Assembly: GCA_046727435.1 (NCBI GenBank)
Contig: JBKPCR010000080.1
Span: 1-8,737 of the forward strand
Length of the DNA: 8,737 nt
From: CAVPRW01 sp046727435 [NCBI: bacterium]
GTDB lineage: Bacteria; Tectomicrobia; Entotheonellia; J063
Reading direction: 5' to 3'
The position numbers were made by a program, and so were the translations under genes. Shown piece by piece: positions 1 to 6,192 of this stretch. Under the pieces are notes generated by a model. The model did not search any database and was not told the DNA's origin. It worked only from the letters and a program-made list of their open reading frames with translations. Numbering within the stretch: the stretch's first letter is position 1; each line of letters begins with the position of its first letter.

Positions 1-48
1 TGATATAAGGTACCTGCGGGTTATGTCCGGACAGGCACCACGCCCTTT

Positions 49-366
49 TTAATCATCACTAGAATCATGGAGTCCAACAAACATCACACGGCGGGTTGAT
101 TCATCGAGCAGACCTGACACCGGCAGGCCCTTCGCCGCCTGGAATTTGCGGACCGCACTGGACGTATTCTCATCGAAAATGCCATCAGCACGTCCAGGGT
201 CATATCCCGCCATTTTCAGCTGCAATTGCGCCTGCTGGATCATATCTCGCGCCAGCAGCTGATCGACCGCCGCAGGGAGACTCCCACCCGAGCTGCTAGC
301 CGCAACGGCGACGAGGGGGACTATCAACATTGCACCAAGAGTCAATGCAGCAAAAAACTTTTTCAT
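49..366 (-). CDS. Secreted single-domain peptidoglycan-binding protein (PG_binding_1 type)
   Basis: A 105-residue protein with an N-terminal signal peptide (MKKFF, then a hydrophobic run to about residue 21, then AVAA for signal peptidase I near residues 22-23). Residues about 42-97 match a PG_binding_1 domain: a helix with IQQAQLQLKMAGY, the loop PGRADGIFDENT, then AVRKFQAAKGLPVSGLLDEST, which is the usual 'G-x-F-D-x-x-T-x-x-A-V-x-x-F-Q' pattern. Such domains bind the cell wall and usually target a catalytic partner domain; none is present here, so this would be a stand-alone binder in the periplasm. A purine-rich ribosome site (GGAAGGGGAG) lies about 6 bases before the ATG, supporting this start. 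The acidic tail (DSSDD) ends the protein. It lies alone, with the NIPSNAP gene behind it on the same strand about 510 bases away. Domain call is firm; cellular role is not known. Confidence 0.85.
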   Translation of the reverse strand: MKKFFAALTLGAMLIVPLVAVAASSSGGSLPAAVDQLLARDMIQQAQLQLKMAGYDPGRADGIFDENTSSAVRKFQAAKGLPVSGLLDESTRRVMFVGLHDSSDD

Positions 367-875
367 GTGTACTCCCCTTCCTCATGGACTGGAATTGCCT
401 CCAGCCTCACCTCGATATAGAGTGGTGAGCCCTTCCCACCACATTCACGGCAGAGCGTCCATTCTTATCCCTATCAGCCAACTTAGAGCATACCACTCAA
501 AATGTTTGGAGGGACATGCGATATTGGAGTGCTCTTTCAACCGTTCGTTTGGTAATATAGCAATCGGCAGGCGAAAAAGAAAATGAAAGTTTTCACTATG
601 AATCATCGAAATCGTTCATGTGATGCGCCATGAGATGCAGCTATCCTAAGCGGAGGAGAATGCATGAGGCAGGACAAATCTTCGGTGCTTGGTGGCGATG
701 GCTAGGTGGAAGGGCCTGAAGCACTGTGGGTATGGCCTCTGTGCGACCTTTCAGGGGAGGGGGGCCACGGCTCATAGGTGATGATCATGGCGTTACGTGC
801 GCTCGCATCGGGGAGAGGTTCAGGGGAGGGAAAATATGACAGCCCTGCCCTAGTCCTCTCCCGCAGGGAGAACGC
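367..875. other. Intergenic region, no convincing gene
   Basis: About 510 bases between two minus-strand genes, so it must hold the promoter of the peptidoglycan-binding gene and the 3' end of the NIPSNAP transcript. I see no clear -35/-10 pair. A 6-bp inverted repeat (CTCACC at 406-411, GGTGAG at 424-429, 12-base spacer) sits in the leader of the minus-strand gene about 40-65 bases before its ATG and could be a weak operator. A 13-codon plus-strand frame at 664-705 has a good ribosome site but nothing else to support it. The right third carries repeat-like GGGAGAGG sequences listed separately. Confidence 0.5.
750..871. repeat. Degenerate REP-like intergenic repeat cluster
   Basis: The 12-mer TTCAGGGGAGGG occurs twice as a direct repeat (750-761 and 819-830). 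GGGAGAGG at 811-818 is matched by its exact reverse complement CCTCTCCC at 855-862, and TCTCCC-GCA-GGGAGA (857-871) forms a 6-bp hairpin directly behind the NIPSNAP stop codon. GGGAGAGG/CCTCTCCC palindromes of this kind are common as dispersed intergenic repeats next to gene ends. The hairpin could also help end the NIPSNAP transcript, but no T-tract follows it on the minus strand. Whether it is dispersed in the genome cannot be told from this window. Confidence 0.4.
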
Positions 876-1493
876 TTACTTCATCGGCGAAAAGGCGGCA
901 GGGATCAGGATCTTGTTCTGCTGACTTACCAAAAATTCTCGCGTCTGGGGTGGCCAGTTGGTCAGTTTCTGCGATTCTGTTCGAATCTTCGCGCGTTCCG
1001 CTAGGTCCTTGTAGGCCCAGGTGTGGACGAACTTATTCAGTCCACCGATCTCGCTATACCAACAGGCGGCCAATGGTGAGAGCTTCTCACGATCACCAAT
1101 GGCCTCGGCCCAGCGCTTCAGGACTTCAGTCATGGCACCAGGTTGATAGGTGTAGGTGCGCATCTCATAGATGCCACCCAGCGTCTGGTTGCCCAGCGGG
1201 CGCATAAACGGCGCCTGGATGAAGATCTCCGACTCCATGGTCTCGATAAACTCTTGGATCTTCGGCGGCCACCCGGTCTCCTTCGCAGCCGCGGCACGGA
1301 TTTCCGTCCGGTGCTGGAGGTTTTCATACGGCCACACATGAATGATCTGATTCAGCGGCCCGACCTCAGTGTGCCAGAAGGCCCCGAGTTTGGAGTGCTT
1401 TTCGCGGGCCGGGATCGCTTCGCCAAAGCGCTTTTCCGCCTCAGCTACCGAGCCAGGTTTCAGCGTATAGGTGCGGACTTCGTAAATCGACAT
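876..1493 (-). CDS. NIPSNAP family protein with two tandem domains
   Basis: A 205-residue cytosolic protein made of two NIPSNAP (ferredoxin-like alpha/beta barrel) repeats. The first starts at residue 2 with IYEVRTYTLKPGS and the second at about residue 108 with IYEMRTYTYQPGA. Both then show the same order of motifs: a helix with A-E-K-R/W-A-E-AI, a strand with G-x-F/C-W-x-x-E-x-G-x-L-N, the strand H-x-W-x-Y, a helix R-x-x-I-R and the T-x-W-P-P segment, so the gene arose by internal duplication. An upstream in-frame ATG would add 24 residues, but the start chosen here has a near-perfect ribosome site (AAGGAGGG, about 6 bases before the ATG) and begins exactly at the first strand. NIPSNAP proteins in bacteria have no settled biochemical role; they resemble dimeric barrel proteins and antibiotic-monooxygenase-like folds. 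No signal peptide, no operon partner in view. Confidence 0.9.
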   Translation of the reverse strand: MSIYEVRTYTLKPGSVAEAEKRFGEAIPAREKHSKLGAFWHTEVGPLNQIIHVWPYENLQHRTEIRAAAAKETGWPPKIQEFIETMESEIFIQAPFMRPLGNQTLGGIYEMRTYTYQPGAMTEVLKRWAEAIGDREKLSPLAACWYSEIGGLNKFVHTWAYKDLAERAKIRTESQKLTNWPPQTREFLVSQQNKILIPAAFSPMK

Positions 1494-1731
1494 GCGAACC
1501 CTCCTTTCGTCTCTGTATATTGCCACTACGCCACACGACACTGCCGACACCTGTACAACTTTCATGCATCAACGTGCCGCCGACACTGTTGCCTATTCAG
1601 CGACCCACCAGTGTACCTTCTCGACCAAGCGCCTCCACCGCTCATCGCAGCTCTGTGTCGGGCGGCAGCCACACTGACAGGGTACGAGACCCCCTACTAT
1701 ATCACAGGAAGCCCTGTAGATGCAGGCGGAA

Positions 1732-1775
1732 ATTCCGATTCCAGCGCAAGGCGTGATATGTGGCCCATGTTCCAC
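1732..1775. mobile_element. Possible relic of an IS21-family terminal repeat
   Basis: The plus strand reads CCGATTCCAGCGCAAGGCG followed after a few bases by TGTGGCCCATGTTCCA. IS21-family elements carry, near their ends, repeated short units in which TTCCAGCG-like and GGCC-containing segments alternate. No transposase gene (istA or istB) is present nearby, and no second end was found, so this would be a degraded leftover. The resemblance is from memory of the family and could be chance. Confidence 0.2.
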
Positions 1776-1905
1776 TATGGCGACAGAGGTATAGCCTGGT
1801 GACAGGTGAGCAAGCGAAAAAGTTGGGACGCGAGGGTACACAACCTAGTCAAACGAGTATGTTGGTAGGAAGATCGCGGTGACGATCCGTGCCCAGTTCG
1901 GTGTG

Positions 1906-2192
1906 TCAGCATTCCCGACGATGGTTTTCAATGACAAGGTCGCCCCAGTAGGTGCGGTACCGGATATACGTCATTGCCTGCATACTGGCTGCAAAGAGTG
2001 CAGAAAAGATCCAGAATGTCATCAGTAATTCGACTGGAAGCTTTGGAAGATGGTCACCTGGGCGCAAGCCAATGGCTTAGACGTCAAAAGTCCACCCAAA
2101 CGTCCTAACAAGTGAGTGCCCTTCCAGCAAACCGGCATCACACGAATTCTCCCAGACTCAACCTGACTTTCCTGCTGCTCCTTAAGCGCAAT
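1906..2192 (-). pseudogene. Possible frameshifted small membrane-protein gene, or two overlapping tiny genes
   Basis: Two adjacent minus-strand frames carry protein-like sequence. The first is open from 2192 to 2022; its only ATG (2138, or GTG at 2141, with GGGAGA shortly upstream) gives about 38 residues beginning MPVCWKGTHLLGRLGGLL. The second is open from 2076 to 1906 and ends in a hydrophobic segment (LLMTFWIFSALFAASMQAM) followed by a basic and aromatic tail (TYIRYRTYWGDLVIENHRR, then E, C and a stop). That pattern, one membrane segment followed by a polar tail, looks like real protein. The first frame stops in a TGATG overlap with the ATG at 2022 of the second, and the frames overlap over 2026-2076, so either a single base change broke one gene of roughly 90 codons or two tiny coupled genes exist. 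I do not recognise the family. Confidence 0.3.
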
Positions 2193-2319
2193 TCATTGCT
2201 CCCCCTGCGCATAGACCCCTGCTGCTGGCTATACCCGCCTTAGCAGTCATGCCTCTCTGTGCCCGACTTGGTTCCCCGGGAGGTGACATCTAAGATTGCC
2301 GTGGAAAGGAGCGGTCCCC

Positions 2320-2348
2320 TTGACACCCCATTGCACTCTGGATACCCT
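2320..2348 (+). promoter_or_regulatory. Candidate sigma70-type promoter for the nucleotidyltransferase/HEPN operon
   Basis: A perfect -35 hexamer TTGACA (2320-2325) and a -10-like TACCCT (2343-2348, matching at T1, A2 and T6) are separated by exactly 17 bases. Transcription would begin near 2355, about 50 bases before the ATG at 2406 and just before the palindrome at 2366-2385. The weak -10 is the main doubt. Confidence 0.4.
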
Positions 2349-2365
2349 AAGGATCGCGGTCCAAG

Positions 2366-2385
2366 GCAAATTCAAGAGAATTTGC
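2366..2385. promoter_or_regulatory. Perfect 8-bp palindrome before the antitoxin gene, candidate operator
   Basis: GCAAATTC (2366-2373) is followed after a 4-base loop (AAGA) by its exact complement GAATTTGC (2378-2385). It lies 20 bases upstream of the nucleotidyltransferase ATG and just downstream of the predicted transcription start, the usual place for a site through which a toxin-antitoxin complex represses its own operon. As RNA it would also form a small hairpin near the start codon. Confidence 0.4.
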
Positions 2386-2405
2386 AGTGGTGGCAACGGT
2401 GGGCT

Positions 2406-2753
2406 ATGAAACGCATACTGGAGTCGTCCGTGCTCAGCCGTGCTGAGCGTGAATTGCTGGAGAACTGCCGAGATGCTGTCAGGGAAGTCGTCCCTGCTGC
2501 GGAGCTAATCCTTTATGGTTCCCGCGCACGTGGCGATGCAGGGCTGGAATCCGATTACGACCTGCTGATTTTGATCGATGGACCGGTAGATTCCAAATTG
2601 GAAGACCGTATGCGCCAGCGGCTCTACAGCCTGGAGTTGGAGAGCGGGGTCGCATTGTCAATCATCGCCTACAACCAATCCGATTGGTGCTCGCCGTTGT
2701 ACCGGGCTATGCCCTTCAATCAAAACGTCGAGAAAGAAGGGATCGTCTTGTGA
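2406..2753 (+). CDS. Minimal nucleotidyltransferase (MNT), probable antitoxin of a HEPN/MNT pair
   Basis: A 115-residue protein of the DNA polymerase beta-like nucleotidyltransferase fold. The defining motif is intact: G38-S39, ten residues, then D50-Y-D52 (GSRARGDAGLESDYDLL), which binds the nucleotide triphosphate and metal. The third acidic residue is not obvious: the matching strand reads VALSIIAY, with S where some families have D. The C-terminal segment PFNQNVEKEGI is typical of the COG1708-like group that travels with HEPN genes. In studied MntA-HepT pairs the MNT protein neutralises the HEPN RNase by adding AMP to it; the same role is inferred here. The frame is open for 49 codons upstream, but those residues are not family-like, and ATG 2406 starts at a normal N-terminus. 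The ribosome site is weak. The stop codon overlaps the next gene's GTG. Confidence 0.85.
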   Translation: MKRILESSVLSRAERELLENCRDAVREVVPAAELILYGSRARGDAGLESDYDLLILIDGPVDSKLEDRMRQRLYSLELESGVALSIIAYNQSDWCSPLYRAMPFNQNVEKEGIVL

Positions 2754-3121
2754 CCGAAGAAACGCGGACGCTGGTGCGCTACCGATTAAGCCGCGCTAAA
2801 GCGGCCCTGGAAGAAGCAGTCTTGCTGCTAGAGAGCGATCATACAAATACCTTTGTTAACCGTCTCTACTATGCCTGTTTCTATGCGACTTCAGCCGTAT
2901 TGCTCGCGAAGGGCCTTTCGGCGACGGGACATAGTGGGGTCAGGGTGCTCTTCCATCAGCACATCGTGAAGCCGGGCTTGTTGAGCATATCTCAGGGGCA
3001 GATTTACGACAAGTTCTTTGATAGCCGTCAAAAGGGGGACTACGCTGACCTGACGCACTTTGAAGTTACAGAGGTCCAGCCCTGGCTCGATGAGGCTCGC
3101 GCCTTCGTTGGGCGACGTTGA
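2750..3121 (+). CDS. HEPN domain protein, probable toxin partner of the MNT gene
   Basis: A 123-residue all-helical HEPN protein starting at GTG, whose last bases share GTGA with the MNT stop; a purine-rich site (AGAAAGAAGGG) precedes it. Helix 1 (residues about 5-28) leads into the family hallmark NRLYYACFYATSAVLLAKGL (37-56), then HSGVRVLFHQHIVKPGLL (61-78) and FDSRQKGDYAD (90-100). This matches the COG1895-type HEPN proteins encoded beside MNT genes. Many HEPN toxins are RNases with an R-x4-6-H motif; here the region at R93 reads R-Q-K-G-D-Y with no His at the usual distance, so either Tyr98/Asp97 forms part of the active centre, RVLFHQH (65-71) supplies it, or the protein is not a canonical RNase. 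Translational coupling to MNT supports joint function. An upstream start at 2684 would overlap MNT by 70 bases and is unlikely. Confidence 0.85.
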   Translation: MTEETRTLVRYRLSRAKAALEEAVLLLESDHTNTFVNRLYYACFYATSAVLLAKGLSATGHSGVRVLFHQHIVKPGLLSISQGQIYDKFFDSRQKGDYADLTHFEVTEVQPWLDEARAFVGRR

Positions 3122-3175
3122 GGCGTTAGTTTCGAAGGAAATTAACCGGCCAAACCTATAAGCCCCGCGGTTCAA

Positions 3176-3217
3176 GCTCCTCTTGACTCCATACCGTTTC
3201 CCCAGTACCGTAGGAGC
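3176..3217. repeat. Inverted repeat flanking the TRAP operon promoter
   Basis: GCTCCT (3176-3181) and its complement AGGAGC (3212-3217) bracket the predicted -35 and -10 boxes with a 30-base spacer. Just outside, the palindromic hexamer CCGCGG occurs on both sides (3165-3170 and 3217-3222), extending the symmetry with a 5-base bulge on the left. This could be a regulator site or could form a structured leader. No T-tract follows, so it is not a usual terminator for the HEPN gene. Confidence 0.35.
3183..3211 (+). promoter_or_regulatory. Candidate sigma70-type promoter for the TRAP transporter operon
   Basis: TTGACT (3183-3188, five of six matches to the -35 consensus) and TACCGT (3206-3211, T1, A2 and T6 matching) are 17 bases apart. 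The start of dctP is 66 bases beyond the -10 box, giving a leader of about 55-60 bases. The arrangement is nearly the same as the candidate promoter at 2320-2348. Confidence 0.4.
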
Positions 3218-3276
3218 CGCGGTCGTATCAGACCATGACCCTTACCTGTCCAGAGTCTTCCTAAGGAGACCTGATC

Positions 3277-4320
3277 ATGACCCACCCACCCTGGCGCTTG
3301 GCTGGCCTTGCACTCGCGCTTTTCATTATACTGCTTGCGGGCCGCACGCATGATGTCACTGCCCAGGAGATCAAGCTCAAGCTCTCCCACTTTGCGCCCA
3401 CCGCGCATAACCACCATGCCAACGTCATTGTACCGTGGGTGGAGGAGGTCAAGAAGCGTACCAACGGTCGCGTGGAGATCACGGTGTTCCCCGGCGCTTC
3501 GCTTTGCAAGCCGACGCAGCAGTATGACTGTGCGAAGTCGGGCATTGCCGACCTCGCATGGGGCGTCACGGGCTGGACTCCAGGACGCTTCCCGATGACG
3601 TCGGTGATTGAGCTGCCCTTCCTGGTGCGCTCTGCAGCGGTAAGCGCCCAGATCCTTGCCGATCTCTGGGAGCCGTATTTGCAACGGGAATTTGATGACG
3701 TGCATGTCCTCTACCTCCACACGCCTCCGGCCGTGCACATTAACACGCATACTAAACCGATCCGCGTGTTAGATGATTTCAAAGGCATGAAGATCCGCAT
3801 CCCCACGGCTGTCATGGGCAACGTCCTGGAGACGCTGGGCGCTACTCCGGTGGGCATGCCGGCCAACGAGATCTACCAGAATATGTCGACGAAGGTTCTG
3901 GATGGGTTCACCATGCCGTTTGAAGCGTTGCCCCCCTTTCGACTGCATGAGGTATCGAAGTATCACACCGAGGTATGGATCTCCGGTAGCGCCGCCTTTG
4001 CTATGTATATGAACAAAGCCAAGTATGCCGCGTTGCCGGAGGATGTGCGCCAGGTACTAGAGGAAACCACCTCGCGCCTGTGGTACTGGAAACAGGTCGG
4101 AGAATCATGGGACAAGGCCGAAGTCGGGGCGCGCCAGGTGGTGGAGGCACACAAGAACCAGATCTATATGCTGCCCGACGAGGAACGGCGGCGCTGGCGC
4201 GAGGCTGTCAAAGGACTCGATGCGAAATGGGCCGCTGAGCTCGACGCCAAAGGTTTGCCCGGACAGGCTTTGCTACAGGAGGCGCGAGTGTTATCGCTGA
4301 AGTACGGAGAAGCCGAGTGA
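3277..4320 (+). CDS. dctP: TRAP transporter periplasmic substrate-binding protein (DctP family)
   Basis: A 347-residue exported binding protein. Residues 1 to about 30 form a signal peptide (basic start, hydrophobic LALALFIILLAG, cleavage near TAQ-E). The mature part begins with the family-typical IKLKLSHFAPTAH. Residues 169-197 read KGMKIRIP, then LGATPVGMPANE: the Arg174 in KIR is the conserved residue that pairs with the carboxylate of the ligand in DctP proteins. NMSTKVLDGFTMPFEAL (202-218) matches the usual 'L-x-x-G-x-x-D-G' region. Length is normal for the family. A clear ribosome site (AAGGAGA) lies before the ATG. It is the first gene of a dctP-dctQ-dctM operon, overlapping dctQ by 4 bases. 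The ligand is probably an organic acid but cannot be named. C77 and C85 sit close together and could form a disulfide in the periplasm. The family is certain; the symbol is generic. Confidence 0.93.
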   Translation: MTHPPWRLAGLALALFIILLAGRTHDVTAQEIKLKLSHFAPTAHNHHANVIVPWVEEVKKRTNGRVEITVFPGASLCKPTQQYDCAKSGIADLAWGVTGWTPGRFPMTSVIELPFLVRSAAVSAQILADLWEPYLQREFDDVHVLYLHTPPAVHINTHTKPIRVLDDFKGMKIRIPTAVMGNVLETLGATPVGMPANEIYQNMSTKVLDGFTMPFEALPPFRLHEVSKYHTEVWISGSAAFAMYMNKAKYAALPEDVRQVLEETTSRLWYWKQVGESWDKAEVGARQVVEAHKNQIYMLPDEERRRWREAVKGLDAKWAAELDAKGLPGQALLQEARVLSLKYGEAE

Positions 4321-4841
4321 GCTTCCTTACAATCGAGCGCGTCGCCACACATTGGACGCAACACCTCGCCCTGTTCGGCGGCTGGCTGTTGCTCGCAGTT
4401 GCCATCGTGACCGCCAGCGATGCTCTGCTACGGGATTTCCTGGGGCGTCCGCTGCCTGGAACCTTCGAAGCCACTGAACTCGTGCTCGCAGCTATCATCT
4501 TCTTCGGGCTTCCCTATACGAGTCTTACCGATAGTCACGTCTCGGTCGACTTCCTGACCGGCCGCCTGGGGCAACGCACTCAGCACGCGATCATCGCCGT
4601 CAACGCCCTGATCTGTGCCGGCCTGTTCGGGGTCATCACGCTGCAGATGACGGCCCTGGCTGTGGAGTTCCTCGCCACGCAGCGCACGACCATCACCATG
4701 CGCATCCCGATCTCTCCGTGTATCGTCCCCGTCACTGTCACGGCAGGTCTGGCGGCATTAGCATTTGTCGTCCAGGCGATCGGCGCTGCGCTGCGCGCCT
4801 GGCGACTCAGTCTGCCACCCCTGCCAACGCCTCACCGGTAG
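4317..4841 (+). CDS. dctQ: TRAP transporter small membrane subunit (DctQ family)
   Basis: A 174-residue inner-membrane protein with four membrane segments at about residues 16-34, 52-70, 89-111 and 134-157. Family landmarks are present: LGRPLPGTFEATEL before the second segment, the loop TDSHVSVDFLTGRLG after it, and the MRIPISP stretch before the fourth. DctQ clamps onto DctM and forms the elevator transporter scaffold with it. Translation starts at a GTG that shares GTGA with the dctP stop, with GGAGA about 6 bases upstream, so the genes are translationally coupled. The C-terminus is short and basic with a Pro-rich end. It is followed by dctM after only 8 bases. Confidence 0.92.
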   Translation: MSFLTIERVATHWTQHLALFGGWLLLAVAIVTASDALLRDFLGRPLPGTFEATELVLAAIIFFGLPYTSLTDSHVSVDFLTGRLGQRTQHAIIAVNALICAGLFGVITLQMTALAVEFLATQRTTITMRIPISPCIVPVTVTAGLAALAFVVQAIGAALRAWRLSLPPLPTPHR

Positions 4842-4849
4842 CCCCATCG

Positions 4850-6151
4850 ATGAACGAATTGCTGATTGCAGCCCTGGGCTTCGTCGCGCTGTTAGCGCTG
4901 ATCCTGGTCCGCTTGCCGATTGCCGCGGCGATGGCGATCGTCGGCGTGGGCGGCACGGCGTGGGTGGCCGGGTGGCCTGCCGCACTCGCGACGCTGAAGC
5001 AAGGTCCTTTCGAGCGTGCCAGCTCGTACACGCTGGTTGTCGTCCCGCTCTTCCTGCTGATGGGCTACCTCGCCTCGCGGGCTGGGCTCAGTCAGAAACT
5101 GTTCCATGCCGCCAACGTCTGGCTCGGCCATCGGCGGGGTGGCCTGGCGATGGCAACGGTGGGGGCCTGCGCGGGCTTCGCGGCCATCTGCGGTTCATCA
5201 GTCGCCACGGGGGCCACGATGTGCTCCGTGGCCCTGCCCGAGATGCGGCGCTATCGCTATGCTGACAGCCTGTCAACCGGCTCGATTGCAGCCGGGGGTA
5301 CCCTGGGTATCCTGATCCCGCCGAGCGTCATTTCCGTCCTCTATGGCATCATGACCGAGCAATCCATCGGCAAGCTCTTGCTGGCGGGTATCATCCCAGG
5401 CCTGGTGCTCACCCTACTGTTCATCCTAGTCATCGCCCTCGTCACGGCCGTCAATCCGGCACTAGGCGCTGCTGGTCCGCCCTCAACTTGGTGGCAGCGC
5501 CTCCTGGTGCTTAAGGATGTCTGGGAGGTGCTCGTCCTGTTCCTGATTGTCATCGGCGGCCTGTATTCTGGGTTGGCGACGCCCGTCGAATCGGCGGCCT
5601 TCGGCGCCGTCGGCACGCTGCTCTTCGGCCTCTGCAAACGCACGCTCACCTGGCAGGGCCTCCTTGCCGCCCTCGATGAGACGGTGCGTACCACGGCGAT
5701 GGTCTTCTTCATCGTCATCGGCGCTGATCTCTTCGGCTACTTCATGGCCTTATCGCAAATGCCCATGCGGTTCGCAACATGGCTCTCGGGGCTGCACGTG
5801 GCGCCAGTGCTCATCCTCTGGGCGATCATTGCGACCTACATCCTGCTGGGGGCACTGATGGACGAGTTGGCGATGATTTTATTGACAGTGCCTATTTTCT
5901 TCCCCGTGGTGGCGGCCGTGGGCTATGACCCAATCTGGTTCGGGGTGATCATCGTGGTGGTAGTGCAGATCGGGCTCATCGCGCCACCGGTGGGGCTAAA
6001 CGTCTTCGTCATCGGCGGCATGGCGCGGGATGTGCCATTGGCCACAATTTACCGCGGCATCCTGCCGTTCCTCGCGGCCCAGATCGTGCTCCTGGTCCTG
6101 TTAACCCTGTGGCCAGGGATGGCCCTGCTGCTGCCCAGCACGATGCGATAG
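4850..6151 (+). CDS. dctM: TRAP transporter large permease (DctM family)
   Basis: A 433-residue inner-membrane transporter with about a dozen membrane segments, the usual length for DctM. It carries the family's signature stretches in order: VVPLFLLMGYLASRAG (65-79), AAICGSSVATGATM (111-124), GGTLGILIPPSV (149-160), GGLYSGLATPVESAAFG (236-252), GALMDELAMILLTVPIFFPV (334-353) and QIGLIAPPVGLNVFVI (373-388). The two halves hold the paired re-entrant loops that bind Na+ and substrate. An open frame extends 44 codons upstream, but it lies inside dctQ and is not protein-like, so the ATG 8 bases after the dctQ stop is used. No strong ribosome site is seen, which fits coupling to dctQ. It ends the operon; a hairpin follows 42 bases later. 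Confidence 0.93.
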   Translation: MNELLIAALGFVALLALILVRLPIAAAMAIVGVGGTAWVAGWPAALATLKQGPFERASSYTLVVVPLFLLMGYLASRAGLSQKLFHAANVWLGHRRGGLAMATVGACAGFAAICGSSVATGATMCSVALPEMRRYRYADSLSTGSIAAGGTLGILIPPSVISVLYGIMTEQSIGKLLLAGIIPGLVLTLLFILVIALVTAVNPALGAAGPPSTWWQRLLVLKDVWEVLVLFLIVIGGLYSGLATPVESAAFGAVGTLLFGLCKRTLTWQGLLAALDETVRTTAMVFFIVIGADLFGYFMALSQMPMRFATWLSGLHVAPVLILWAIIATYILLGALMDELAMILLTVPIFFPVVAAVGYDPIWFGVIIVVVVQIGLIAPPVGLNVFVIGGMARDVPLATIYRGILPFLAAQIVLLVLLTLWPGMALLLPSTMR

Positions 6152-6192
6152 GATCGCCAGCAAGGGCTGGGTTGGTCTCAAGAAAAAGGCCA

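Larger units (their letters stand above)
1494..2405. other. Gene-poor region with possible relics
   Basis: Roughly 900 bases without a well-supported gene. The left part is the upstream region of the minus-strand NIPSNAP gene and contains three copies of CGACAC (1536-1541, 1545-1550, 1581-1586). Around 1732-1775 the sequence resembles an IS21-type end. At 1906-2192 two overlapping minus-strand frames look like a small membrane-protein gene or its remnant. The right end, about 2320-2405, holds the promoter-like sequence and palindrome before the nucleotidyltransferase gene. Longer frames through here (for example 1143-1802 plus and 1593-1841 minus) have unconvincing protein sequence. Confidence 0.45.

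Noticed and set aside
664-705. Tiny plus-strand frame of 13 codons with a good ribosome site (GGAGGAG)
   Set aside because: Too short to judge, no recognisable sequence, and no gene follows in the same direction for it to regulate.
1494-1565. N-terminal extension of the NIPSNAP protein by 24 residues
   Set aside because: The internal ATG has a near-perfect ribosome site and begins exactly at the conserved first strand.
1143-1802. Long plus-strand open frame of 219 codons across the NIPSNAP gene
   Set aside because: It is antisense to the well-supported NIPSNAP gene for half its length and its protein sequence has no family features.
1593-1841. Minus-strand frame of 82 codons with several Cys residues
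   Set aside because: No ribosome site, no domain, and it spans the possible insertion-sequence relic; the Cys spacing does not form a known metal-binding pattern.
2259-2405. N-terminal extension of the nucleotidyltransferase by 49 residues
   Set aside because: The extra residues are not family-like and run through the predicted promoter and palindrome; the ATG at 2406 gives a normal-length MNT protein.
3172-3750. Minus-strand frame of 192 codons antisense to dctP
   Set aside because: Arg/His/Gly-rich shadow of a certain gene on the other strand; no ribosome site.
4718-4849. N-terminal extension of DctM by 44 residues
   Set aside because: It lies inside dctQ in another frame and is Arg/His-rich, unlike the start of any DctM protein.
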